Made by a program: the position numbers and the translations under genes. Positions 42,981 to 51,636 of a DNA stretch of 64,000 nucleotides are shown here, piece after piece. Numbering within the stretch: the first letter of the stretch is position 1; every line of letters begins with the position of its first letter. The stretch is from DAIPKP01 sp964539095 (lineage in GTDB: Bacteria; Synergistota; Synergistia; Synergistales; Aminiphilaceae), in the NCBI GenBank assembly GCA_964539095.1, contig CAZIFL010000007.1:1-64000 (forward strand), written 5' to 3'. Below the pieces are notes generated by a model that was not told the DNA's origin, searched no databases, and saw nothing but the letters and a program-made list of their open reading frames with translations.

Positions 42981-43288
42981 AGGGGGTCGACCCTCACGCC
43001 TTCCGATGCCAGAGGACAGCTGAAAGGCTGGTGCCGCTGGGCTCTCACCTGCTGCATTCCCGAAATGCGAGAAGTAGCCAAGATGATAAAACGCCATCTG
43101 GAGGTATCCTGCGCTGGTTCCAGAGTCGCATGACAAACGGCCTTCTGGAGGGATATAACAGCGTTCTCCGGGCAAGAAGAGGCATAGCTCGTGGATTCCG
43201 CACTTCCGCAAATGTCATCCTTAAAAGCCTACTTACAGCTGGAAAGCTTGACTTTGGATTTCCGCAAAATATTTGGAATCAACTGTGA
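42975..43288 (+). pseudogene. ISL3-type transposase C-terminal relic (frameshifted)
   Basis: Frame 1 reads LKGWCRWALTCCIPEMREVA and KMIKRHLE; after a shift near 43100 frame 2 reads GILRWFQSRMTNGLLEGYNS, RARRGIARGFRT and GKLDFGFPQNIW. The NG.lEGyNS.l...RR.ArGfR block is typical of ISL3/IS204-group transposases. Only about the last hundred codons survive, with no terminal repeats seen. Confidence 0.7.
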
Positions 43289-43372
43289 CCCACAGTAAGT
43301 GCGAAGGAGCCGAATTATTCTTTACGAAGTGGGAATTGTACGCCATGGCGTGGTACCCCCTTTCCACTTCTC

Positions 43373-43402
43373 TTGCCCCTCTTTGCAGGGGGGTGCTATA
43401 CT
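43373..43402 (+). promoter_or_regulatory. promoter of the Rpn gene at 43430
   Basis: TTGCCC (43373-43378), 18 nt, TATACT (43397-43402). Confidence 0.45.
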
Positions 43403-43429
43403 TGTTCTAACGAAGGGGGAAGACTTTCT

Positions 43430-44470
43430 ATGACGACGAAAAAGACAAAGAAAACCGGGGAACCAACGGAAAAACGCTACGATGATTCCCTCTGGAAAGA
43501 GACTCTTTCCCGTTTTTTCATCCCCATGCTTGAGGCGGTGCTTCCGGAGATGGCTCGAGAAGTGGATACGAGCCGCCCCGTTACCTTTCTGGATAAGGAG
43601 TTGCAACGCCTTGCCCGGTACAGTAAGAAATATCCCGGAGGCCCACCGGATTCCGGGCGTTTCGTGGATATGCTGGCGGATGTGCCTCTTCTTTCGGGAG
43701 AGCATGCCTGGATACTGCTCCATGCGGAGGTGCAGGGTTCCGGGGGGTGCGAAGAGTTTCCCCTCCGTATGCACCGCTACCGCTGTCTTCTGGAGAGCCG
43801 CTACAATCGCCCAGTGGCGGGGTTGGCCTTTCTTACAGAGCCCCTCCCCACGGCCCATACCAGGGGATTCTACCGCTGGGAACGCTTCGGCTCCCGGGTA
43901 ACCTATGAATACCCTGCCTTTAAGATCTACGAGGGGGATGAAGAGGCCCTGCAGAAGAGCCACAACCCCTTTCACCTCGCTCAATATGCTGCCCTGCAGG
44001 CATGGAAGCACCGAAGGCAGGATGCCCGAAAGCTTATGTACATGAAAACCATGCTCGATATTCTGGACGAACGTGGATGGAGCCACGAGGAAAAGGCAGG
44101 GCTACTCTGGTTTATCGAAGGCATCATGCACATCAACGACGGCCATCTTTGGGAAGAGTGGGAACACGAGTTAGATCACCGAAAGGAGGAGACCTCCATG
44201 TATATCAGCCTGATGGAACGAAAAGGCGTGGAGAAAGGCGTAAAGAAGGGTGTAGAGAAGGGCGTAAAGATAGGCGTAGAGAAGGGTATGAAAATAGGCG
44301 AAGAGAAGGGTGTGAAGATAGGCGAAGAGAAGGGCATGAAAAAGGAGAAGCTCCACATGGCCCGGAGAATGCTCCAGGCGGGGGAATCCGAAGCAAAAAT
44401 CCTTTTCTACACCGAGATCACCCCGGAGGAGCTTGAGGAGCTTCGGAAGGAGAACGGGGAGAATCGTTAG
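43430..44470 (+). CDS. Rpn-family nuclease / putative transposase with EKGV-type repeats
   Basis: 346 aa from ATG 43430 with GGGGGAAG. RYDDSLWKETLSRFFIPMLE, GRFVDMLADVPLLSGEHAW, LLHAEVQG and MHRYRCLLESRYNRPVAG match the gene at 36171 along the nuclease domain. Residues ~263-305 are four-residue repeats (EKGV, KIGE), i.e. a 12-bp tandem repeat. The C-terminus (ESEAKILFYTEITPEELEEL) is a different tail from the 33-39 kb copies. Confidence 0.82.
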   Translation: MTTKKTKKTGEPTEKRYDDSLWKETLSRFFIPMLEAVLPEMAREVDTSRPVTFLDKELQRLARYSKKYPGGPPDSGRFVDMLADVPLLSGEHAWILLHAEVQGSGGCEEFPLRMHRYRCLLESRYNRPVAGLAFLTEPLPTAHTRGFYRWERFGSRVTYEYPAFKIYEGDEEALQKSHNPFHLAQYAALQAWKHRRQDARKLMYMKTMLDILDERGWSHEEKAGLLWFIEGIMHINDGHLWEEWEHELDHRKEETSMYISLMERKGVEKGVKKGVEKGVKIGVEKGMKIGEEKGVKIGEEKGMKKEKLHMARRMLQAGESEAKILFYTEITPEELEELRKENGENR

Positions 44471-44572
44471 CACGGCTGGCACGTCATGGAGTGAAATTGG
44501 CCCAGTGAAGGCAGCAGGTGCGGTAAACCCGGCAGGAGCAAAAGGAGGAGCAGCAGCAGAGCAGTAGCATCG

Positions 44573-44608
44573 GGAACCATAGGAACAGTAGGAACGATAG
44601 GAACAGTA
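44573..44608. repeat. four tandem 9-bp repeats
   Basis: GGAACCATA, GGAACAGTA, GGAACGATA, GGAACAGTA in direct succession, in the non-coding gap after the Rpn gene. Confidence 0.8.
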
Positions 44609-44624
44609 GTTACCGCGGGCGGAG

Positions 44625-44668
44625 AGCGCCAGAGCCCCGGAAAATAATGTTTCCGGGGCTCTGGCGCT
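44625..44668. terminator. 19-bp perfect hairpin
   Basis: Arms 44625-44643 and 44650-44668 are perfectly complementary with a 6-nt loop. There is no long T-run, but it sits between convergent Rpn genes and likely ends both transcripts. Confidence 0.6.
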
Positions 44669-44797
44669 TTCGGGTCTTGGGGTTTTGACTCCTGGATTCC
44701 TCAAGCCAGATCCAGACGAGGCCCGAAGGCTCTGAAGTAGCTCTGAAATCAGCGGGAGCTTTTGAAGTTGCCTTTGCCTCTAACTAGCCACTAGGCA

Positions 44798-45727
44798 CTA
44801 TCCTTCCCCTGCCAGGGTGCGGATCTCTTCTTCCGTGAGACCGGTGAACTTTACGATGACAGACATGGCAAAACCTTCCCGGAGCATCTCCACCGCCAGG
44901 GTTTTGTTGCGTTCATTCCAGCCTTCCTTGTGCCCTTCCGTGCGGCCTTCCATGCGGCCTTCTTTTTTGCACTGTTCTCCGTAGTTTCCTAAGACCTGCA
45001 TGATTTCCTCCTCCTCTTCTGCGAGTTCTCGTAGTTCCTGTAGGTATTCCTGCTGCACTTCTTCGCTTTCGATCTGCACTACCCAGTCGATGAAGAAAAA
45101 GAGCGCTTCGATTTCCTTACGGCGGTGCTTTTTCTTGAGCATGAGCCGGATGAGAGACATTTTGAAGCGCTTTCTTCGCTGGTCATCCCCTTTTTCCGCC
45201 CGAAGAGCCTTTTTGGCTGCCAGGAGCAGGGTGGCGAAGGGGTTGGGGTTGGCTTCGAGTTCTTTGTCGGGGTAATCCAAGATTTTGCAGGTGTTGAAGC
45301 TATAGCTGAGGGTGGTGCCGAAGAAGGAACGTTCGTAGCGGTTGGGACGGTAGTTTTTGTTGCCGTCCGTGAGAATGGCGAGGGCCGCCACGTCCTTTTC
45401 CCATTTTTCGGTGATGCGGTAGTAGTAGCGGAACATGCGCTTTTCGAATTCCCGGATATCCTGGGGGCCGCTGCCGTATCCCTGCACTTCTACGTGGAGC
45501 AGGATGTAGGTTTCGGTACCGTCAAGAAGGTGTACCTGAATGAGCATGTCCACGTAGCGTTTGTTTTTTTGTTCCGGGTTAAAGAGGTTCGCAAGCTCCT
45601 GTTCGAGAAAGAGGTTTTCCCGGCTCCAGTCTACTGCTTTATAGAGTTCCGGAAGGTGAAAGGCCACCATGGAGCGAAAGAGAGCATGGATGGCGTTTTT
45701 CCATATTCCGTCATTGAATTCCGGCAC
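44798..45727 (-). CDS. Rpn-family nuclease / putative transposase
   Basis: 309 aa from GTG 45727, preceded by AAAAGGGGAGGG at 6 nt; the ATG at 45751 would be almost leaderless given the promoter. WKNAIHALFRSMVAFHLPEL, KRYVDMLIQVHLLDGTETYI and LLHVEVQGYG carry the nuclease core. An acidic coil (ELAEEEEEIMQVL) and EGRMEGRTEGHKEG repeats follow, then the second-type tail. A third variant of the same family in this island. Confidence 0.8.
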   Translation of the reverse strand: MPEFNDGIWKNAIHALFRSMVAFHLPELYKAVDWSRENLFLEQELANLFNPEQKNKRYVDMLIQVHLLDGTETYILLHVEVQGYGSGPQDIREFEKRMFRYYYRITEKWEKDVAALAILTDGNKNYRPNRYERSFFGTTLSYSFNTCKILDYPDKELEANPNPFATLLLAAKKALRAEKGDDQRRKRFKMSLIRLMLKKKHRRKEIEALFFFIDWVVQIESEEVQQEYLQELRELAEEEEEIMQVLGNYGEQCKKEGRMEGRTEGHKEGWNERNKTLAVEMLREGFAMSVIVKFTGLTEEEIRTLAGEG

Positions 45728-45762
45728 GCTGTTCCCTCCCCTTTTACTCATACATTGTCATC

Positions 45763-45790
45763 ATTGTAATGTTTTGGTTTGGGGTGTCAA
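45763..45790 (-). promoter_or_regulatory. promoter of the Rpn gene at 44798-45727
   Basis: Minus strand TTGACA (45790-45785), 16 nt, TACAAT (45768-45763). Confidence 0.65.
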
Positions 45791-45831
45791 TACGGGGGGA
45801 TTATTTAATGCCGAGACCACCCCGAAGAGCC

Positions 45832-48201
45832 TTAGGGCTTCAGGAGAAGCAAAGGAAGCCCCAGCAGAAACATTCCCGGAAGATATCCCCCGGAGCATCC
45901 CCCGGAGGAGCCCCCAGAGAGCGGCTCTCTTTCAGAGTGGGCGTAGAGCACCACAAAGGCCCCGCTCATAAAACAGGGGCGGGGATCGGTATCGTGCTCT
46001 TTCTGATCCTCCAGGGTAAAGCCACAGGAGAGGATTTTCAGGGGGCTCTCCGCCGGGGTGTATTCAGCCTCTTCGGCATCTTCGGCATTTCCGAACTCCC
46101 GAAGAGCGATCGGAGTGTAGCTTTCACCTGAGAGAGAATCCTCCCCTCTCCCGCCTTTGAGGAGAGCGAAGAAAAAAGGTTCTTCCGCATCCTCCGTCGT
46201 TTCCGAAAAGATGGTAAGGGGTACGGTAACGCTTCGGGAGGAGAGGCACGCCAGAGGGATCTCCTGGAAGCAAAAGGCCCCGAGAGATGTGAATACTCCC
46301 GAAGATCCCGGCGAGGCTCTCTGGGAAGAGATCGTCACCCCCGCCCCTCTCGGAGCATCTTTCGAGGCGCCTTTCGAGCTACCTTTCGGGAAGTTTGTCT
46401 CTGCAAGGAAGGACTCTAGGGCTTTTCGTAGGGGGCTTTGAGGGTTGCGGAGGTCTTCTTCGAGCTTCTGCACTTCCGGATCGGAGTCGTTCTCTTGGGG
46501 GAGGATCACCGCCCCCGTGGGGAGATCCCCCTGCAGGGCTCCTACGGTGAGAGCGGGGAGGTGAAGGGGGGTGCCACTGGGAAAAAGGGAAGGCAGCGGG
46601 GATGGAGAGGGAGCTACGGTAGGGGAAATGACTGGAAGAGGGGTGGGGATAGGGGTAGGAGTACTTTCGGGAAGGGGGGTGACGGTTCCCCCCGGAGAGG
46701 GGGCCGGAGTGGGGGTTTCTGTGGGCATGGGAGTTGCCGCAGGGGCGGAGGTGGGGGTAGGTAGCATCGTAGGGGTAGGGGCAAGCGTAGGTGTCGGCGC
46801 TGCGGTCGGAGCAGGTACAAGCGTAGGCGTCGGGGCAGGTGTAGGGGTTGCTGTTGGGGGGAGAAAGGCATAGGCTCCCTGATCGCTGTTCTCACCCTGG
46901 GGGCGAGAAACGCCCCGCTGATCCTCCGAGGGGACGATAAGGGGTTTTCCCCCTACAAGATGCTCCCCAGGCTCCAGCCCTCTGTGGCGGGCAGGGCTGC
47001 CTTCCGAAAGAGCGCAGGTATGTGTCTCTCCTCCGTTATCCCCAAGCTCTTCAAGCTCGGGGTCCAGGTCGAAAATATCCACCCCTCCGGCAAAGCCTCC
47101 CTGCACAGTGCTGTGAGAAATCGTTAAACTCCCCGCAGAGAGAGCAATCTGACTTTCCGAAGCGCTGGCCTCATTTCCCCACACAATGGAGTTGAGCATC
47201 ACAAGGGACGTTCCCGCCGCAGAGAGGGCACCTCCATCCCGGGCCCGATTCTGCGTAAAGGTGGCGTGCACTACCTGCAGCATACTGGTACCGAAGCTAT
47301 GCATGCCACCCCCCCACCCGACGGGGGCAGTATTAGCGTAGAAGGTGCAGTTGGTAATGTTCGATGTAGTGCTTTCGTACACCATAGCTCCGCCGTTTCC
47401 CTGGGCGTAATTTTCGCTGAAGGTGCATTGCTCCGCCTCCAGAACGCTGCTTCCATTGTAGATGGCTCCGCCGTTCAAAGCCTGGTTTTCGAGGAAGGAG
47501 ACTCCCTGGAGCTGCATCGCCTTATTGTTGTAGTTGTAGAGGGCGCCCCCCTTTTGAGATGCCTGGTTGCCCATGATGGTGCTGTTTCGGAGTATCAGAC
47601 TGCTACTGCTTGCGAAGATCCCTCCACCGTACAGGTGCGTGCCGCTGCCGTTTGCGTTTCCTCCGGTGATGATAAAGCCATCAAGAAGCGATCCTTTATT
47701 TTTGTTGAAGTCGAGAGTTACCACGTGATAGCTGTTGTTTGCAGAGTCGTTATCCCCCTGCAAATCGCCGGTGAGCGTGGTAGGGTATTGGCGCCAGTTT
47801 CGCTGGCTTCGGAGATCTTCGGTGCCCTGGAAGCCTCCGTAGAGGGAGATACCTCCGGGTATGAGAAAGGTGGCGGTTCGGGGATCTGCGGGGTTGGTTT
47901 TGTAGGATGGGGTGTAGCTCCCCCCGGCTATCCAAAGTTCGTCACCCTCCGCGACAATAGTCAAAGCCTCGGAGAGGTCGTTAAAGGCGGTCTGCCAGGA
48001 GAGGCCATCCCCTCCGGGCGGTGCCTGGGAATGCACATAGCATAGCTTGGGCTGTGAAAAGGCAGAGAGGGGGGTTAGAAGAATCCATCCCCCGAGCAGA
48101 AGAAAGAGCCCTTTCCACGAGAGGGTTTTTCTTACAGAGCGTTTCGTCCTGTTCCGGATGTTCACCATGTTCATGATATTCATGGCACTCACGATGTCCA
48201 T
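45832..48201 (-). CDS. Pmp-like parallel beta-helix adhesin with Synergist-CTERM anchor
   Basis: 789 aa surface protein. A signal anchor ends near AFSQ (residue ~50). Residues ~55-440 are right-handed beta-helix coils with repeated GG(A/G)(I/L/M) turns (LYGGGIFASSSSLILRNSTI, KGGALYNYN, GNGGAMVYES), like chlamydial Pmp proteins and choice-of-anchor Q proteins. Residues ~452-545 are a Pro/Thr-rich stalk (TPTPAPTP). A second domain precedes GGSSGGCSGG plus a hydrophobic tail, the Synergist-CTERM pattern. Start uncertain: several Met in the first 15 codons and no good ribosome site. Ligand unknown. Confidence 0.75.
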   Translation of the reverse strand: MDIVSAMNIMNMVNIRNRTKRSVRKTLSWKGLFLLLGGWILLTPLSAFSQPKLCYVHSQAPPGGDGLSWQTAFNDLSEALTIVAEGDELWIAGGSYTPSYKTNPADPRTATFLIPGGISLYGGFQGTEDLRSQRNWRQYPTTLTGDLQGDNDSANNSYHVVTLDFNKNKGSLLDGFIITGGNANGSGTHLYGGGIFASSSSLILRNSTIMGNQASQKGGALYNYNNKAMQLQGVSFLENQALNGGAIYNGSSVLEAEQCTFSENYAQGNGGAMVYESTTSNITNCTFYANTAPVGWGGGMHSFGTSMLQVVHATFTQNRARDGGALSAAGTSLVMLNSIVWGNEASASESQIALSAGSLTISHSTVQGGFAGGVDIFDLDPELEELGDNGGETHTCALSEGSPARHRGLEPGEHLVGGKPLIVPSEDQRGVSRPQGENSDQGAYAFLPPTATPTPAPTPTLVPAPTAAPTPTLAPTPTMLPTPTSAPAATPMPTETPTPAPSPGGTVTPLPESTPTPIPTPLPVISPTVAPSPSPLPSLFPSGTPLHLPALTVGALQGDLPTGAVILPQENDSDPEVQKLEEDLRNPQSPLRKALESFLAETNFPKGSSKGASKDAPRGAGVTISSQRASPGSSGVFTSLGAFCFQEIPLACLSSRSVTVPLTIFSETTEDAEEPFFFALLKGGRGEDSLSGESYTPIALREFGNAEDAEEAEYTPAESPLKILSCGFTLEDQKEHDTDPRPCFMSGAFVVLYAHSEREPLSGGSSGGCSGGYLPGMFLLGLPLLLLKP

Positions 48202-48279
48202 GCGCTATCTTTCGACAGTTCCGGTGGATCTTACGGAACCGCTCCTCCTTCCGCCCCTTTATTATTCTTGCCGTTCAGG

Positions 48280-48332
48280 TTTTTCTATTTTTTCTATTTT
48301 TTCTGTTTTTTCTTGTTTTTTCGTTGTTCTGG
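48280..48332. repeat. T-rich slipping tract upstream of the adhesin
   Basis: Units of about 9 bp, TTTTTTCTA / TTTTTTCTG, repeated five times imperfectly, 80 nt before the adhesin start. Bases 48202-48371 contain no gene. Confidence 0.7.
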
Positions 48333-48371
48333 CTCTTCAAATCACTCTCGCTCTGCTATTTTTTCTCGATC

Positions 48372-48902
48372 TCAGCGATGCCAGAGAAGCAAGCCTTTGG
48401 AGAGTTCCAGCGTTTTATCCAGTGTCTCCTGCTCCTTTCGGGAGAGCACCAGGGGGCGGATTTTGCGCTTTACCAGCTCCTCCGCCTTTTCCACGCACCC
48501 CTGCAAATTCGCCTTGTCGATATCCCCCACCAGCACAAGATCAATAATGCCGCTGTCGTTCCCCTTGGCGTAGTCCCCCACGATGTAGACCGCTTCGAGA
48601 TCTCCCAGATAGCCGAGAACCCGTTCGATCATCTGATCAATCCCCAGGGTCTTGCGCACCAGGGCATGAATCTCCGGAAAGAGGGGGTGTGCAGGGTTGG
48701 CACCGTACATCTTGGTGCGCCCCTCCTGAGTAGCGTTGATAAGCCCCGCCTCGGTAAAACGGTTCAGCTCCACCCGCACCGCATTGGTGGATTCCCCAAA
48801 CTCCTCTGCGAGTTCCCGGAGATAGGAGGTTACGTCGGGGTTGAAAAAGAACTTGAAGAGAAGTTTGATGCGTGTTTTCGATGTAATGAGAGCGTCTATC
48901 AA
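48372..48902 (-). CDS. Winged-helix regulator with degenerate nucleotidyltransferase domain
   Basis: 176 aa from TTG 48902, with GGAGG at 7 nt. Residues ~5-65 are an ArsR-like winged helix (LRELAEEFGESTNAVRVELN, then AGLINATQEG). Residues ~85-176 resemble an MNT/pol-beta nucleotidyltransferase, but the catalytic GS...D-x-D is GDYAKGNDSGIIDLVLVG: the Ser and one Asp are lost, so it is likely a sensor rather than an enzyme. Proteins like this are common in Bacteroidota, which hints at transfer. It probably represses itself through the repeat at 48922. Confidence 0.75.
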   Translation of the reverse strand: MIDALITSKTRIKLLFKFFFNPDVTSYLRELAEEFGESTNAVRVELNRFTEAGLINATQEGRTKMYGANPAHPLFPEIHALVRKTLGIDQMIERVLGYLGDLEAVYIVGDYAKGNDSGIIDLVLVGDIDKANLQGCVEKAEELVKRKIRPLVLSRKEQETLDKTLELSKGLLLWHR

Positions 48903-48921
48903 AAGTATTCCTCCAGAAAAA

Positions 48922-48967
48922 AAGCCTTGTTTTGAGCAAAAATACTACTCAAAACAAGGCTTGTCAA
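48922..48967 (-). promoter_or_regulatory. perfect 15-bp inverted repeat overlapping a promoter; also terminator of the gsp operon
   Basis: Arms AAGCCTTGTTTTGAG (48922-48936) and its exact complement (48948-48962), spacer 11 nt. On the minus strand TTGACA (48967-48962), 17 nt, TATTTT (48944-48939) overlaps it, so a bound regulator would block transcription. The same hairpin is followed on the minus strand by TTTTTTT and so can end the gsp operon. Confidence 0.7.
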
Positions 48968-48989
48968 TGTGGAAGATACCTCCCCCCGG

Positions 48990-50150
48990 CTATGCGCCTC
49001 CCACCAGGGAAGATATGTCGAAGATGGGGAGAAGTACCGAGACCACTACAAACCCCACCAAAACAGCGAGAATAAGCACCAGCAGGGGCTCCGCCAGATT
49101 GGCCATGCGCTCCATGGAGGATTCTGCCATCTCCCAGGCGGTCTCTGCGGCTTGCTCCATGGCTCCGGGAAGGTCGTTTCCCATCTCTCCCACCCGGAGG
49201 ATGTAGATAAGGTCCTCCCCAAAGTTTCCCTGTTTTTCCAGGGCCGAGGCAAATCGGTACCCCTGACGTACCAGTTCCGCCACTTCGAGCCAGCGGTTGG
49301 GGTTGGGGGTATCCATGGGAGCCGCCATATCCAGGGCCTGCACCAGAGGGATGCCGGACTGCACCAGCGCCGCAGTCTGCCCCAGCACCAGGGAGCGGGC
49401 GATCTGCTCCCGGATATGACGAAAGAAGGGGAGCTTCCATTTCTTTTTGCGGCGCCTCAGAAGGAGGATTCCCAAAAGAAGCAGGATCAGAAAAGGGATA
49501 CCGTAGCTTTGAACCCCCGAGGCGAACCCTAAAAGGATGCGGGTAGGGAGGGGAAGCGCTTTATCCATCTCCGAGAAGAGCCCCGCCAGCTTGGGGACCA
49601 CAAAAACCACGAGAAAGGAGACCACCCCGGAGCCCACGAAGAGCATCACTATGGGATAGGTAAGGGCCTTCTGCACCTTTTTGCGGAGCATCTGCTCCTG
49701 CCGGTAGAGCCCCGCCCCTCGCTGCAAAATGGGTACCAGGGATCCGCTGTGCTCTCCCGAGGTGACCATTCCCACCAGCCCTTCGCGGAAGATGCCAAGA
49801 TCTTTCATGGCCCCCGCCAGGCGCTTCCCCCCTGCAACCTCCTGATAAAGCCCTTCATAAATGCGTGAGAGCTGCCGTTCAGGAGATTGTTTTATAAGGA
49901 GCCGCAGGGCATCCGTGAGGTTGAGCCCCCCCTTGAGATACCCCGCCAGGCTTCGGCAGAAGAGGACATGGTTTTCGAGAGAGAGCTTTTTGAGCTTTGC
50001 TCCCTTTTTCTCCTCCTCCAGCGTAAGATCCACCGCCACAAGCCCCTGACGCTGGATCTCTGTGTAGGCGGCAGCTTCGTTGGTGGCATCCAAACGACGA
50101 GTGACGAGGTTTCCCTCCTGGGTATAGGCGCGGCAACGATAACGCGGCAT
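48990..50150 (-). CDS. gspF: Type II secretion inner-membrane protein
   Basis: 386 aa with the duplicated GspF domain and three membrane helices. FCRSLAGYLKGGLNLTDALR and LVQSGIPLVQALDMAAPM are the two repeats; the ends GEMGNDLPGAMEQAAE and LAEPLLVLILAVLVGFVVVS are typical. It is the platform protein driven by GspE. Last gene of the operon, 1 nt after gspE. Confidence 0.93.
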   Translation of the reverse strand: MPRYRCRAYTQEGNLVTRRLDATNEAAAYTEIQRQGLVAVDLTLEEEKKGAKLKKLSLENHVLFCRSLAGYLKGGLNLTDALRLLIKQSPERQLSRIYEGLYQEVAGGKRLAGAMKDLGIFREGLVGMVTSGEHSGSLVPILQRGAGLYRQEQMLRKKVQKALTYPIVMLFVGSGVVSFLVVFVVPKLAGLFSEMDKALPLPTRILLGFASGVQSYGIPFLILLLLGILLLRRRKKKWKLPFFRHIREQIARSLVLGQTAALVQSGIPLVQALDMAAPMDTPNPNRWLEVAELVRQGYRFASALEKQGNFGEDLIYILRVGEMGNDLPGAMEQAAETAWEMAESSMERMANLAEPLLVLILAVLVGFVVVSVLLPIFDISSLVGGA

Positions 50151-50151
50151 A

Positions 50152-51636
50152 TCAGGCCTCCCCCGCTACACGGGAAAGTTCTTCCGGAGAGGTGATCCCA
50201 AGCTCCACCTTCTGAACCCCCCGATCAAAGAGGGTGACAAACCCCCGGGCTTGCGCAATTTTCCGAAGCTCTCCCAGGGGGGCCTTGGAGGCGATGGCCT
50301 CCCGAAGCTCGTCATGTATCACAAACTGCTCGTAGAGCCCCACCCGGCCGGCGTAGCCGGTGGAGCGGCAGGTGTCACAACCCCGCCCCCGAAATGCTCG
50401 CTCTACCCCCCGCCTTTGAAGGTAGAGCGGCACCTCGCACTCTTCGGTGCAGGAGGGGCAGTTGCGCCGCACCAGCCGCTGGGCGATGGAGGCGATGAGG
50501 CACCCCCCTACGAGATAGGGTTCGATATCCATATCCACCAGTCGGGTAACCGCGCTGATGCTGTCGTTGGTATGCAGGGTAGAGAGCACCAGATGCCCCG
50601 TAAGGGAGGCCTGCACCCCGATATGGGCGGTTTCGTAATCTCGCATCTCCCCCACCATAACCACATCGGGATCCTGGCGCAGAATGGCCCGGAGAGCCGA
50701 GGCAAAGGTAACCCCCGCCTTTTCGTTCACCTGGATCTGGGCGATGCCGGGGACGTCATATTCAACAGGATCTTCTACGGTGATGATGTTCACCTCGGGC
50801 TTAGCGATGGCCTGGAGCATGGCGTAGAGGGTGGTGCTCTTTCCGGAGCCCGTGGGCCCTGTGAGGAGGATCATGCCGTGGGGCTGGGCGATAACCCGTT
50901 CTGTGACGACGCTCTCGGCGGGGTCCATGCCAAGCTCTTCCAGGGTGAGAAGCCCCCGGGCCTTGTCGAGGAGGCGAAGAGCCATACGCTCTCCGTGCTG
51001 GGTGGGGACCGCCCCTACCCGGATATCCACCGCCCTGCCTCCCAAGGTGATGCCGATACGGCCGTCCTGGGGGGCGAAGCGATGGGCGATATCCATGCGG
51101 GCCATGACCTTGATGCGGCTGGTAAGGGGTGCCTGATGTCCCTTGGGAAGGCGGAGCCGGTCATGGAGCACTCCATCCACTCGAAAGCGGATGACGACTT
51201 CGTCTTCGTAGGGCTCCACATGAATGTCCGTGGCCCGCTCCCGAACCGCCTCTAGAAGAAGGCTGTTCATGAGGCGGATCACCGGGGCATCCACAGAGTC
51301 TGAGAGCACATCCTCCCGGGCGAGGGAGTTGAGATCGTCGATGCCTTCGACATCATTTACCGATTCGTCCCGCAACCCCCCTTTGAGATTGTAGAGTTCC
51401 CGGATACGTTCCGTGATGCGGGGTTCCTCAACATACTCAATCTCCACCGCATAGCCCAGAGAAGCTCCGAAGATCTGGGCGGACCGAACATTTCCGGAAG
51501 ATGCCAGGGCAACAAGAAGCACCCCTTCTTCTACCCGAAGAGGAAGGAGCATTTCATTTTTCAAACTGTCGATGCTGCAGTTTTCCGGCAGAAGGCGAAA
51601 AATCTCTTCCGCCGGGGGGAGTACGGAGGAACTCAT
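50152..51636 (-). CDS. gspE: Type II secretion ATPase
   Basis: 494 aa. An N1E-like domain, then LEAVRERATDIHVEPYED, Walker A TGPTGSGKSTT, Asp box IITVEDPVEY, Walker B ILRQDPDVVMVGEMRD and the His box TGHLVLSTLHTND. A zinc site with two CxxC pairs (CPSC, CDTC) is near residue 400-420. It powers pseudopilus assembly. Its start overlaps the gspD stop (ATGA). Confidence 0.95.
   Translation of the reverse strand: MSSSVLPPAEEIFRLLPENCSIDSLKNEMLLPLRVEEGVLLVALASSGNVRSAQIFGASLGYAVEIEYVEEPRITERIRELYNLKGGLRDESVNDVEGIDDLNSLAREDVLSDSVDAPVIRLMNSLLLEAVRERATDIHVEPYEDEVVIRFRVDGVLHDRLRLPKGHQAPLTSRIKVMARMDIAHRFAPQDGRIGITLGGRAVDIRVGAVPTQHGERMALRLLDKARGLLTLEELGMDPAESVVTERVIAQPHGMILLTGPTGSGKSTTLYAMLQAIAKPEVNIITVEDPVEYDVPGIAQIQVNEKAGVTFASALRAILRQDPDVVMVGEMRDYETAHIGVQASLTGHLVLSTLHTNDSISAVTRLVDMDIEPYLVGGCLIASIAQRLVRRNCPSCTEECEVPLYLQRRGVERAFRGRGCDTCRSTGYAGRVGLYEQFVIHDELREAIASKAPLGELRKIAQARGFVTLFDRGVQKVELGITSPEELSRVAGEA

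Noticed and set aside
43031..43288. intact 85-aa gene
   Set aside because: It is only the last part of a transposase whose preceding codons continue in another frame; a relic, not a start-to-stop gene.
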